Origin: Rubinisphaera italica
GTDB lineage: Bacteria > Planctomycetota > Planctomycetia > Planctomycetales > Planctomycetaceae
Direction of reading: 5' to 3'
DNA length: 64,000 bases
Assembly: GCF_007859715.1 (NCBI RefSeq)
Contig: NZ_SJPG01000001.1
Coordinates: forward strand, 6,590,001-6,654,000
Positions 49,003-57,759 of this stretch are shown piece by piece. The notes beneath the pieces were generated by a model, which was given only the letters and a program-made list of their open reading frames with translations, was not told the DNA's origin and made no database searches. The number at the start of each line of letters is the position of its first letter. Position 1 is the first letter of the stretch. The position numbers and the translations under genes were made by a program.

Positions 49003-49722
49003 ATGCTGATCAGTCACGAATATCAGTTCATATTTATCAAAACACGGAAGACGGCAGGAACGAGTATCGAGATTGCCTTATCTCGTTACCTCGGACCAAT
49101 GGATGTCATCACGCCTATCACTCCGCAGGATGAATTGATTCGTGCCGGCATGGGCATCACGCCGCGGAATTACATGTATCCTGCCCATACTCTCCCGGAG
49201 CCATCCGAAATGAATCCTGAGGGCATGGAGACAATGCTCAACAAACTGACGATTGATCGTCGATTTTATAATCACTGCGCTGCTCAAGATATTCGAGCGA
49301 ACGTCGGCGAAAAGATCTGGCAGACCTACACGAAGTTCTGTTTTGAACGCAATCCCTGGGATCGAGTGATCTCAGAATATCGCTTCATGCAAAAAACCAA
49401 ACCAGAAGATTATGGGCAGGTCACACTCGAACAATTCATTGAGCTGAATTTGTACTCACCGAATTATTTTCTCTACACAATTCAGGATCAACCCGTTTGC
49501 GATTACTACGGCCGATTTGAATTTCTGCAAAGTGATCTGGCAAGCATCTGCCAGAAAATCGGTATTCCGTACGATGGCTGGCTCCCCAATGCGAAAGGAG
49601 CGTCACAATCTCATCGCAAATCGGCAGGAGAGTTAATGACCCCACAAATGCTGGATCACATCGCCGAACGCTGCCTTCCGGAAATCGATCTCTTCGGCTA
49701 CGAACAACCGATTGCCGCCTGA
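49003..49722 (+). CDS. Sulfotransferase family 2-like protein
   Basis: 239 residues with no signal peptide, and a good ribosome site AGGAAGGA. FIFIKTRKTAGTSIEIALSRYLG is the PAPS 5'-phosphosulfate-binding loop of the carbohydrate sulfotransferase group, and FCFERNPWDRVISEYRFM is the 3'-phosphate block with its conserved Arg and Ser. The final block LPEIDLFGYE is usual. It would use PAPS to sulfate a glycan. The size is on the short side but complete. Confidence 0.87.
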   Translation: MLISHEYQFIFIKTRKTAGTSIEIALSRYLGPMDVITPITPQDELIRAGMGITPRNYMYPAHTLPEPSEMNPEGMETMLNKLTIDRRFYNHCAAQDIRANVGEKIWQTYTKFCFERNPWDRVISEYRFMQKTKPEDYGQVTLEQFIELNLYSPNYFLYTIQDQPVCDYYGRFEFLQSDLASICQKIGIPYDGWLPNAKGASQSHRKSAGELMTPQMLDHIAERCLPEIDLFGYEQPIAA

Positions 49723-50159
49723 AGTCCAGTTTCAAGCTCGGTAGATTATATTGTCGCTGATGAAACCCACATGGACATCTACACACATTGAACTCCGCCT
49801 TTGTGAGGGCAAAGCAATGGTTTATTGTGGCCATGGTCTCTGCCAACTCCCGGAAGATTTGGATCATTCGTGCCCGTCGGATAGCGAACAGAATTCAGAT
49901 TAAACTTGCGTTAGTTTTGTCCATTCCAACCAGTTTACGTCCACCTCCATTTGCGCCCATCAACCAACCATGATGTGCTCCCTCACGGAAAATCTGAAGG
50001 GGTGAACAAGGATCGGGTTGAAGCGGGTTATTGCGCGAAGTCGATCCTGACCACGATATTTCAATGTTCATCGCGAGCCGAGCCGAAAATGCATGAGCTG
50101 GCCTGTCAATTGAGTGTGAGCTTGATGCTCATGCGACTGCAGAATCCTTTTGTAATGGT
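49723..50159. other. Intergenic region
   Basis: Between the sulfotransferase gene and the end of the SGNH gene. No protein-like frame or tRNA is seen. The last bases carry the third CTGCAGTCGC-type repeat. Confidence 0.45.
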
Positions 50160-50164
50160 CTATA
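50121..50164 (-). repeat. CTGCAGTCGC repeat at the stop of the SGNH hydrolase gene
   Basis: On the minus strand this reads TATAGACCATTAC, where TAG is the stop codon of the SGNH gene, then TCTGCAGTCGCATGAGCATC. It is the most diverged of the three copies. As at 34344, the repeat begins at a stop codon. Confidence 0.6.
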
Positions 50165-51305
50165 GCCCCATCGCCTCTCGCAGCACGGGCTCAAACACAT
50201 CAGCTTGACGAAAGAATCCAAGGTCATTTGCGTGAGATCCATCCGTCGCCCCATCGCTATCCGTCCCATACAAACTGTCACCCGAAATGTAGTACAAGTT
50301 GGAAACGGATTCCGACTGCAATGTTTCAAATGCTTCTTTCAGTGCAGCGTGGTTAGCAGTATGATGAGCATCTCGAGCAGGGAGAATCCAGCTGTTGGTA
50401 TTTCGACGGTCTTCAACCAGCACGATTGGCGTGTCGGGCTTGTTCGCCCGGATCTGCTTCACCAGCGGAACACATCTTTCCTCAACCATTTGTGCGTTCA
50501 TGTTCGGCAGACAGTCGATTACGTACACGGCAGCGTCGACCTGAGTAATATAGTCGCCAACTTCAGCGTCCATTTTGCCGTTACCGGAGAAGCCCAGATT
50601 CACTACGGGCATGTCGAAGCGTCGCCCTAGAATTGCAGTGTGCACCATGCCGGGACGGCTCGCGCAAGCTCCGTGGGTGATACTGGTGCCGTAGAAAACA
50701 ATCGGTTTCGATCGAGGCTCCAGCGATTCAAATTTGCTTCCGACCGGCACGCCAATACTGAGGAATTCGACTCCGTTGTACAAAGGCAGGTAAGCTGCAT
50801 ATTCGCGTAAGCCCGGAGTAAGACCGCTGATCAGTTGAGTTTTGATTTCCTGTGAAGTGGGCCTTGCCACCTGAACCCACCGCCATTGTCCGTTGGCGTC
50901 TCGCGCGTACAAGTCAATCCCGCTGACACCCGTCGCAGGCATATGAGGCATTGCCAGATTTGAACTTAGCAGCTTGTAGTGAACGTGAATGGCCGTGGCG
51001 TCGGTCTTAAAACGAACCATCATTCCTGCAGAATGACGGCTCAAGTTCCAGACAGCACCCGTAACGGAGCCATCCGCAGAACCGGGTAAGCGATCGAACC
51101 AGCGTTTGCGTTCCTGATCGGGAAGAATGCGTCCTTCCACTCCCCATCCGGTAACGTCGTGCCAGGCAAGTCCATCGTCAGCTTTCTTTTGTTTTGCCAT
51201 TTCCGGATCGAGTTTCTCGATCTGTGAAGCAGCTTTTTCCTGCGCCTCGATTGGGGCGAGAAAGATGATGAATGTCAATAAAAGTAGTAATGATGAATTT
51301 TTCAT
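50160..51305 (-). CDS. Secreted SGNH/GDSL hydrolase
   Basis: 381 residues. The signal peptide ends near APIEAQE. An N-terminal beta-sandwich (about 50-180, WHDVTGWGVEGRILPD) precedes the SGNH domain. Block I is YGTSITHG (nucleophile Ser), block III is GFSGNGKMD (Gly and Asn of the oxyanion hole) and block V is DGSHANDLGF (Asp and His). The layout fits the SGNH_hydro_3 group with its own N-terminal domain. It probably de-esterifies a polysaccharide. Preceded on the same strand by the tandem esterase-propeller gene 70 bp upstream, so the two may form an operon. Confidence 0.88.
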   Translation of the reverse strand: MKNSSLLLLLTFIIFLAPIEAQEKAASQIEKLDPEMAKQKKADDGLAWHDVTGWGVEGRILPDQERKRWFDRLPGSADGSVTGAVWNLSRHSAGMMVRFKTDATAIHVHYKLLSSNLAMPHMPATGVSGIDLYARDANGQWRWVQVARPTSQEIKTQLISGLTPGLREYAAYLPLYNGVEFLSIGVPVGSKFESLEPRSKPIVFYGTSITHGACASRPGMVHTAILGRRFDMPVVNLGFSGNGKMDAEVGDYITQVDAAVYVIDCLPNMNAQMVEERCVPLVKQIRANKPDTPIVLVEDRRNTNSWILPARDAHHTANHAALKEAFETLQSESVSNLYYISGDSLYGTDSDGATDGSHANDLGFFRQADVFEPVLREAMGL

Positions 51306-51375
51306 GTCTGGCCTGATATTGTGGATTCAAGTTTTCATTTTGGTTTAGAAATTGGTGGGAACGGCGGTCATTCCT

Positions 51376-53970
51376 TTAGCGTTTTGGACGATCAACCGTC
51401 AGCAATCGCTTGTAGATTTTCTTTCCCTGAGCAATGAACAGTGTGTTATGTTCTTCGCCTGCCAGCATGCACGAAGTCAAAGGCTGATCTTCGTCGACTT
51501 TCGGAAGCACGCCGCATGGTCGCCCCGTCGGATCGAAGATTTGAACTCCGAGATCGCTGGTTACGTAATAACGTCCCTTCCTGTCGACCGCCATCCCGTC
51601 ACCTTTTGAGACCGCCACATAAGGCGGTTCTTCGTTGAAGTTGAATTCCCCTTTGGGGTCGATGCGCAGTCGCATAGGCATCGTGGGCATTTTTGCGTCA
51701 AGAACTCCACCAGTGTTGACACGGAATGTCCACGTGTGAGTTCCACCATAATCGGAGACCGCGAGTGTGCCTCCGTCATTCGACAGTGCAATTCCGTTGG
51801 GCTTTGTTATTCCGGTATCAGCGACACTCACTTCGCCGGACTTCGGATCGATACGCACGACTTCCGATTTACCAGTTTGCGTGAATAGAATGAAACCATC
51901 GTTAGTCACTGCCAGATCGTTCGGTTTGACTCCTTCTGCAACAGTCTTAACGGCACCGCTGTTTGGATCTATGGAGATGACTCGGCTTTGACTTCCCTGA
52001 CACGCGTAAAGCAACGTTTCGTCAGGATTGAATTCGAGACCGCTCACGGATTCGTCAGAGATTTTCGACTTGGTACCATCTTTCGCATCGATACGATATA
52101 CGCCCGGTTCTCTCATGTCGCAGAAGTACAAGTTGCCAGCTTTATCAGCACAGAGTGCATCAGCAAAGCCGAGATCCTCAGCGACGAGCTGCCATGATTC
52201 TCCGGGAACCAGCAGGTCGAGCAGAGTTAAATCGCCACCAAGATCACCACTGGTATCGATTGTGGGTGAATAATCTTCTGAACGCCACAACCATCTCATC
52301 GCATCTGGGAAGTGAGCACTGCCGAAGTCGGAGTTGTGCCCATAGCCTTCTGCATGGTCAAAACGAACATCATAGCCCATATATGCTAGAGCTGAGGCCA
52401 TCCGCTGATTGGCCCACCACCAGCTGCCGAATGCATTGTCGACGTCGCCGCTGGTGTCGGCCATGTAGATGCGGATGGGCTTCGGTTCAGACTTACGAAT
52501 CAAAGCCGGATAAATGTTACCGCCGCGCAGATGAGTGAAGCTGCCGACGCTGCTGTAGACCTTGCGGAAGTAGTCCGTTCGTTCCCAGGCAGCCGTCCAT
52601 GCACAGATTGCTCCACTACTGGAACCACCAATGCCGTGCATATTGGGATCGTCAGAAATGTTGTACCGTTCTTTCACTTGGGGAATGATCTCGTCCATCA
52701 GGAATGTGACATAACGATCTCCCAGGCTGTCGTATTCGTAGCCACGATTGGAATGCTTGTTGTTTTTTCGTGGTTTCGACATCTCGTGACCGGGGTTGAT
52801 AAATACCGCAATCGTGGGAGGCATGTCGCCTTGAGCGATCAGGTTGTCAAAGACGGTTGGAATTCGCCATCTCCATTCGCTCATCATGCCGCTGCCATCC
52901 TGAAAGACCATCAGTGCGGCAGGTTGATCGGCTTTGTACTGAGCCGGCACGTAAATCGCCCAGTCACGCGTTGTGCCAGGGAAGACTTTCGATGACTCCC
53001 AGGCCGGCATTTTTTCGACCTTCCCTTTAGGGACGTCGTCCTTTGCGATGGCATCCGGATGCGGTTCCCATTTGGGCTTCGTGTTGACGACGGGAATATT
53101 GGTCGATTGGGCATTATCATCCCACAACCATTTCACCGCTTCGGGAAAGACCTCGCCAGCCCATTTTCCACTGTGACCACCGTCCGTCATTTCGAGTTTA
53201 TACGTGTAGCCGGCAAACTGCAGAGCGGCAGCCAGATCCTTGTTACCCAGAGGCCAGTTTCCATGCAGATTACTCAGATCATGCTCGCCATCCTGCAGAT
53301 AAACTTTGATCGATTTGGGATCCTTCTGAGACTTTCGGACAAGCCCGGGGTACCGCCAGCCACCTCGGATGTTTGTGAAGCTGCCGATGTGGCTCATCAC
53401 GCGACCGAATTGATCGGGGCGTTCCCATGCGACAGTAAACGCACAGATGCCGCTGGATGAAATGCCGCACACGGCTCGATCAGCGGGATCATCTGAGACA
53501 TTGAGCCCCTTGAGTGCGACCGGCAGAAATTCATTCAACAGAAAGTTTGAGTAGCGATCTCCCATGGAATCGTATTCGAACGACCGGTTGCTGCGATCGG
53601 CGGCTCCTTGAGTGGTCGCTGGAATCGTACCCGGATTGACGAACACGGCAATCGTAACCGGTATCGCCTTTTGATGAATGAGTTTGTCGAAGACCGCAGG
53701 AACACGAAACGCCCCCTTCTCGTTCAGATAACCTCGACCGTCCATAAACACCATCAGATTTGCTGGCTGATCGGCTGAATACTGAGCCGGAACGTAAACG
53801 CTGTAGTCTCGACGCGTCCCCGGATAGATCTGGCTGGTCTCAAAGACACCACTTGTCATTGTTCCTTTGGGGACATTTGGCTCATCAGCACGCACGGTTG
53901 CGTCCTGTGCAAACGTCATACAAGTAGCAAGTAAAACGGCTTGTGCGAGCAGTGTTTTAAAGAAGCGCAT
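51376..53970 (-). CDS. Secreted protein with tandem esterase domains and an SMP-30 propeller
   Basis: 864 residues. After a signal peptide come two esterase domains of the enterobactin-esterase-like fold (about 35-290 and 315-585). Both start with a VFxGTxRDxxxYVPAQY pattern and have YDSMGDRYSNF / YDSLGDRYVTF. Nucleophile motifs are GISSSG (about 169) and GGSSSG (about 447), with late His in DGGHSGKW and EGYGHNSDF. The C-terminal ~270 residues are an SMP-30/gluconolactonase-like propeller (KAGNLYFCDMREPGVYRIDA, TKPNGIALSNDGGTLAVSD). The two esterase halves are clear relatives. It may strip ester groups and open a lactone on one substrate (inference). Confidence 0.88.
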   Translation of the reverse strand: MRFFKTLLAQAVLLATCMTFAQDATVRADEPNVPKGTMTSGVFETSQIYPGTRRDYSVYVPAQYSADQPANLMVFMDGRGYLNEKGAFRVPAVFDKLIHQKAIPVTIAVFVNPGTIPATTQGAADRSNRSFEYDSMGDRYSNFLLNEFLPVALKGLNVSDDPADRAVCGISSSGICAFTVAWERPDQFGRVMSHIGSFTNIRGGWRYPGLVRKSQKDPKSIKVYLQDGEHDLSNLHGNWPLGNKDLAAALQFAGYTYKLEMTDGGHSGKWAGEVFPEAVKWLWDDNAQSTNIPVVNTKPKWEPHPDAIAKDDVPKGKVEKMPAWESSKVFPGTTRDWAIYVPAQYKADQPAALMVFQDGSGMMSEWRWRIPTVFDNLIAQGDMPPTIAVFINPGHEMSKPRKNNKHSNRGYEYDSLGDRYVTFLMDEIIPQVKERYNISDDPNMHGIGGSSSGAICAWTAAWERTDYFRKVYSSVGSFTHLRGGNIYPALIRKSEPKPIRIYMADTSGDVDNAFGSWWWANQRMASALAYMGYDVRFDHAEGYGHNSDFGSAHFPDAMRWLWRSEDYSPTIDTSGDLGGDLTLLDLLVPGESWQLVAEDLGFADALCADKAGNLYFCDMREPGVYRIDAKDGTKSKISDESVSGLEFNPDETLLYACQGSQSRVISIDPNSGAVKTVAEGVKPNDLAVTNDGFILFTQTGKSEVVRIDPKSGEVSVADTGITKPNGIALSNDGGTLAVSDYGGTHTWTFRVNTGGVLDAKMPTMPMRLRIDPKGEFNFNEEPPYVAVSKGDGMAVDRKGRYYVTSDLGVQIFDPTGRPCGVLPKVDEDQPLTSCMLAGEEHNTLFIAQGKKIYKRLLTVDRPKR

Positions 53971-54646
53971 TAGTTGTTCCCGTGTGGACTATCAAATAGA
54001 TCAAACAATCTGAATGTAAGCAAAGCAATGCGGCTTGTCCACGCATCGTAATTCTCAGGCGTAGGTTGAATACGGCTGGCACTCAGATGAGACAGTTGAA
54101 TGATGTTGATTTCATCTATTAAACCGAGTCCATCCGGAATGGTTGGATTTAGGAATGAGATGAAAAGACGGCAATTCAACTTTATCGCAGTGGCACCCGT
54201 GGAATGCCGGCGGCCTTTACCATAGGGGCCAATGCACTTGCATTATTTATTCGGTGCAGGCTCAGGCTCTTCAAATACAAATATGTTGCAAGTTGACGGA
54301 GTGCTTTCGAGGCAAGAGAGCCCCCTCGACAGGCTGATAACGAGGAAGCGTGCAATCGTTCCGACTCTCCCATTGAGTTAAGTATGCGTGTTATAACGAT
54401 TAGTCAAATTTGGTTAGTAATTAATATTGTAACTGATTAGTCATGCCATGTCTTATTGATTTTCAATCTTACTCAGCCGATAAGGTATGTAATGTTCAGT
54501 TATGAAAATGCACTGAATTATATGTTTTCAAAAAATCAAGATCAGATTGAAATCCTGGATACGATGCCAGGGACTGGTCCTCCTTTTTTTCAAAAATAAG
54601 CAAAGCATTTGGCCTGCTTGCATTGCCACTGTTGAGGAACCAAGTG
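53971..54646. other. Intergenic region upstream of the autotransporter gene
   Basis: The left part shows a possible LRR remnant (53990-54373). The AT-rich right part (54390-54640) is the probable control region of the autotransporter gene and contains GATTAGTCA twice, at 54398 and 54435, in the same orientation 37 bp apart, a possible activator site. Confidence 0.4.
53990..54373 (-). pseudogene. Possible remnant of a leucine-rich-repeat gene
   Basis: In one minus-strand frame (54373 downwards) LRQLATYLYLKSLSLHRI has the spacing of planctomycete leucine-rich repeats. In another frame (below 54179) TIPDGLGLIDEINIIQLSHL has the same look. The two parts are in different frames, so if real this is a broken gene. 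The evidence is only spacing of hydrophobic residues. Confidence 0.25.
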
Positions 54647-56989
54647 ATGAAACACTTGTACTTATATAACGTAATTGCATTGGCACTCGTCATTTTGTGT
54701 CAGGGAACGGCTCAGGCTCGTGATGAACTGTGGCAACCTTACCTGGAATTGGAAGGTCGGGGAACGACGATACGTTCTGTCGGTCAAGGAACGTTGTTTG
54801 CACCGATCTGGCAGGATGAAGAGTCGCTGATATTCGCCGACATTCGTGGACTCGGAACCGATGGGGATGCCGGTGAAGGGAATTTCGGAGTCGCCTACCG
54901 AAAAATCATCGATACTCAATATATTCTCGGCGCAAACATTTTCTATGACTTCCGTCATAGCGAAGTGAATAACGAATACCATCAGGGAGCTTTCGGGCTG
55001 GAGTTCTTAACCACCGATAGCGGCCTGAGATTTAATGCATATGTTCCTGATCAAGGAGTCAAATATGCCACTCAGGCGAATGCCGCGTTCATTCAGGGAG
55101 GAACTGTGGTCGTTCAGCAGGGACTCGAAGCCGCCTACTGGGGACTTGATCTGGAAGCCGAGCGATTACTCTGGCATCGTACTAGTTGTGACAATTGCAC
55201 GACAAACCGCCATCTGGGAAATCTGGATATGGAATTGTGGGCTTCGATCGGTGTGTTTCATTTCGATAACGATGCCGCCAATTTCAGAAATATCACTGGT
55301 CCACGTGCTCGAACAGAGCTCCGACTTTATGACGTTCCCGGTCTCGGACAAGACTCGCGAGTTGTTCTGAGCGGACAATATGAATATGACGAAGTCCGTA
55401 GTGATGTCTTTGGGGCGATGGTTAACTTGCGAATTCCGATTGGCCCTGGCGGATCGAAAAAAACTTATCGTCTGCAAGGTCTGGACCGGAGAATGGTGGC
55501 TCCTATTGTCCGAGATATTGATATTGTCACGAATACTGGTGCCTTCGGGGCTCCCGAAATGGCCAAGTTTTCGACGAATCTTCTTCCAATTAGCAATGTT
55601 ACGACCATCGATGGAAATACTGTAGATCCCGAAGGGGACTTCTTCGCAGCAGGCCCCAATTCTCTTGTATTATTCGACGGCTCATTTTCGACAATCACAG
55701 CGGATACAACCTTCCAGTTTAATGATGGACAGGTCGCATTGGGCGGAGGCAGTTCGATACAAGTGATCGGTTGCGATACTGGTTCTATTGCCACGTTAAC
55801 GGCTCCCGGCACAAGACCACTCATTGATGGAGGACTCAATCCAATTGATCTGTTCACACTGGCCCAGGACAACACCATTCAGGGCTTGGATTTGAGTGGT
55901 GGTGACGTTGGAATATATGGAGATGGTGTAGGTGGATTTACGATCGATGGAAATAATATTTCCGGCGCTGCACTGGGGGGAATTTATCTTGAAAACAATC
56001 TTGGCGGGGGAGTTGTAGAGAATAATAATTCTTCGAACAACGATTTCTTTGGAATTGATGTTGGAGGAGCCGATTTGCTTTCACTATCGAACAATACGGC
56101 AAATCGTAATGGCGTACTGGGCATGCTGATTGATGGTGTTGATGGTGATGTCAGCGGGAATACCACAAACGAAAATGTTGAAGATGGTCTTGTCATTTTG
56201 GGAGATGTCTCAGGAAGCCTGATCAATAACATGGCATTGAATAATGGTCTCATCGGAAGTTCCGGAACAGGCATAGTCATTCTCGGAGATATCAATACGT
56301 CAGGAAACGCTGTCGGAATCTCTGGAAATTTTGCAAATGGCAATTACGATGAAGGAATTTTTCTGCTTGGCGATGTGAACGGTCCGATCAGCAATAATAC
56401 AACGAACAATAACGGTGAAGATGGCTTTCAGATTTTCGATGTCGATGTTCTGTTTACCAACAATACCTCAAACGGCAATGGGGATGATGGTTTCGATTTT
56501 GACAGACTGCTCAGCGGAGGTCAAATTGTAAACAACTCGGCTAGTGGTAATGCAGAGAGTGGTTTTGATTTTGATGACGACATACTCGCAGGCAGCCTCA
56601 TTAGTGGAAACACCTCTAACAATAATTCCGAATTTGGCTATGACTTCTTCGATATGAATGGTGAATTCCGAAATAACCTTGCCGATTCCAACATACTGGA
56701 TGGATTCAATTTTGCAGATGTTGGAGCCGGAGGCATTTTTGAAGGAAATACCGCGAATGGAAATTTGGATGGCTTCTACTTTGATGAGAACAACGGCCTT
56801 TTCAGAAACAATGTCGCAACCAATAACACAGAAGATGGTTTTGACATTCTGATTAACAACAGCACTTTTACAGGGAATGTCGCAAATAATAACGACGAAC
56901 TTGGCTACAACTTTGTATTTCCCAATAACGGGACTGCAACGATGAATACAGGAAGTGGGAATACAAATGGCGGTAACACGTTTCCATAA
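54647..56989 (+). CDS. Inverse autotransporter (type Ve) with Asn/Gly-rich beta-helix passenger
   Basis: About 780 residues from the ATG at 54647 (MKHLYLYNV), with GAGGA upstream. A signal peptide (cleavage near AQA) leads to an inverse-autotransporter/intimin-type beta-barrel, residues ~27-290 (LWQPYLELEGRGT, LGANIFYDFRHSE, YHQGAFGLEFL, LRLYDVPGLGQDSRVVLSGQ). The barrel comes first and the passenger last. From ~400 to the end the protein is Asn/Gly/Asp-rich with about ten units ending in an E/D-x-G-F/Y/L motif (EDGFQI, DDGFDF, LDGFYF), consistent with a right-handed beta-helix. No LysM or Ig domains are present. It is a likely surface adhesin or receptor. Monocistronic. Confidence 0.85.
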   Translation: MKHLYLYNVIALALVILCQGTAQARDELWQPYLELEGRGTTIRSVGQGTLFAPIWQDEESLIFADIRGLGTDGDAGEGNFGVAYRKIIDTQYILGANIFYDFRHSEVNNEYHQGAFGLEFLTTDSGLRFNAYVPDQGVKYATQANAAFIQGGTVVVQQGLEAAYWGLDLEAERLLWHRTSCDNCTTNRHLGNLDMELWASIGVFHFDNDAANFRNITGPRARTELRLYDVPGLGQDSRVVLSGQYEYDEVRSDVFGAMVNLRIPIGPGGSKKTYRLQGLDRRMVAPIVRDIDIVTNTGAFGAPEMAKFSTNLLPISNVTTIDGNTVDPEGDFFAAGPNSLVLFDGSFSTITADTTFQFNDGQVALGGGSSIQVIGCDTGSIATLTAPGTRPLIDGGLNPIDLFTLAQDNTIQGLDLSGGDVGIYGDGVGGFTIDGNNISGAALGGIYLENNLGGGVVENNNSSNNDFFGIDVGGADLLSLSNNTANRNGVLGMLIDGVDGDVSGNTTNENVEDGLVILGDVSGSLINNMALNNGLIGSSGTGIVILGDINTSGNAVGISGNFANGNYDEGIFLLGDVNGPISNNTTNNNGEDGFQIFDVDVLFTNNTSNGNGDDGFDFDRLLSGGQIVNNSASGNAESGFDFDDDILAGSLISGNTSNNNSEFGYDFFDMNGEFRNNLADSNILDGFNFADVGAGGIFEGNTANGNLDGFYFDENNGLFRNNVATNNTEDGFDILINNSTFTGNVANNNDELGYNFVFPNNGTATMNTGSGNTNGGNTFP

Positions 56990-57167
56990 TAATTGGATTG
57001 AAGTTTCGGCTTTGTGAATTTCAAACCTCACAAGAGTTTGCAAGCCGTGAACGATCTCAACCCCTGGCATTCGACAAATGTCAATTAAATCTGGACACGA
57101 GTTGATTATTCCAGAATCCCATGCACTCCAAAACCGAATCCGCCTTATTCAGCGATGCGCTGTTGGT

Positions 57168-57189
57168 CTGTTCCAATTAAATATCAGTG
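57168..57189 (+). repeat. CTGTTCCAATTAAATATC repeat
   Basis: This 22-base stretch is found exactly, in reverse orientation, at 62219-62240. In that second place it forms one arm of a longer palindrome. Confidence 0.75.
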
Positions 57190-57234
57190 TGACACTGGTT
57201 CGTGCCAGAGATATAACGGAAAATAATTAAACCC

Positions 57235-57318
57235 GGGTGACGGGGCGCTCTCGAAGAGAAGCCCCCGAATGATTAAACGTCCGGGGGCTTCCGCTGAAGC
57301 GGAGCGCCCCCGCCACCC
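57235..57318 (+). repeat. Cloverleaf palindromic repeat, copy 3
   Basis: Same orientation as copy 1: outer arms GGGTGACGGGGCGCT and GGAGCGCCCCCGCCACCC, left lateral hairpin TCTCGAAGAGA, right lateral hairpin TTCCGCTGAAGCGGA and inner stem AAGCCCCCG / CGGGGGCTT. It is in the gap after the autotransporter gene. Confidence 0.9.
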
Positions 57319-57759
57319 TGGAAGACCTTTTCAAGATGTATGATGTATAAGGAAATCCGGTTTCCAATTGGAACAGGGTTTAGACGAATTTGTTGCACGC
57401 TACATGCAAGTCATCAAGAGTGAAACGGCACCGTCAATAAAAAATTAATCCGTCCAGAATGACTGATTGATTGATTATTCGTTAGTTCAAACATCAGGAT
57501 AGTCCGGTCGATTGCTTGTCACCAGGCTGAGTGACCCGCTCCGGTGCCGTCCCTTTCCGCGCTTGGCTGGTCAGAGTTCATAATGTTCTCTCTGTTGTGA
57601 TTTTCGCTGAGAATTGACCTGAGAGGATTTAACGAAGACAATGCAACGGGGAATCAATTTGTGTTCCTTGCTGCCTGAGTCCTGTGGTTTTCTTTTTCGC
57701 GGATGCAGGTTAGGCTCCAAATTGTGCAATATGCGCGAATCGCACTTGGAATTTTCAAC

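Larger units (their letters stand above)
56990..57759. other. Intergenic region with two repeats
   Basis: Holds a TGTTCCAATTAAAT repeat half-site (57168-57189) and a cloverleaf repeat (57235-57318). No protein is supported in the rest. The promoter of the sulfatase gene should lie near the right end. Confidence 0.5.

Noticed and set aside
54561..54600. GGAC/GTCC hairpin followed by T-run upstream of the autotransporter
   Set aside because: The stem is only four bases with a two-base loop, too weak to call an attenuator or terminator.
56468..57070. 200-codon minus-strand frame across the autotransporter 3' end
   Set aside because: Antisense shadow of the repetitive passenger coding region; the regular composition comes from the Asn/Asp-rich repeats.
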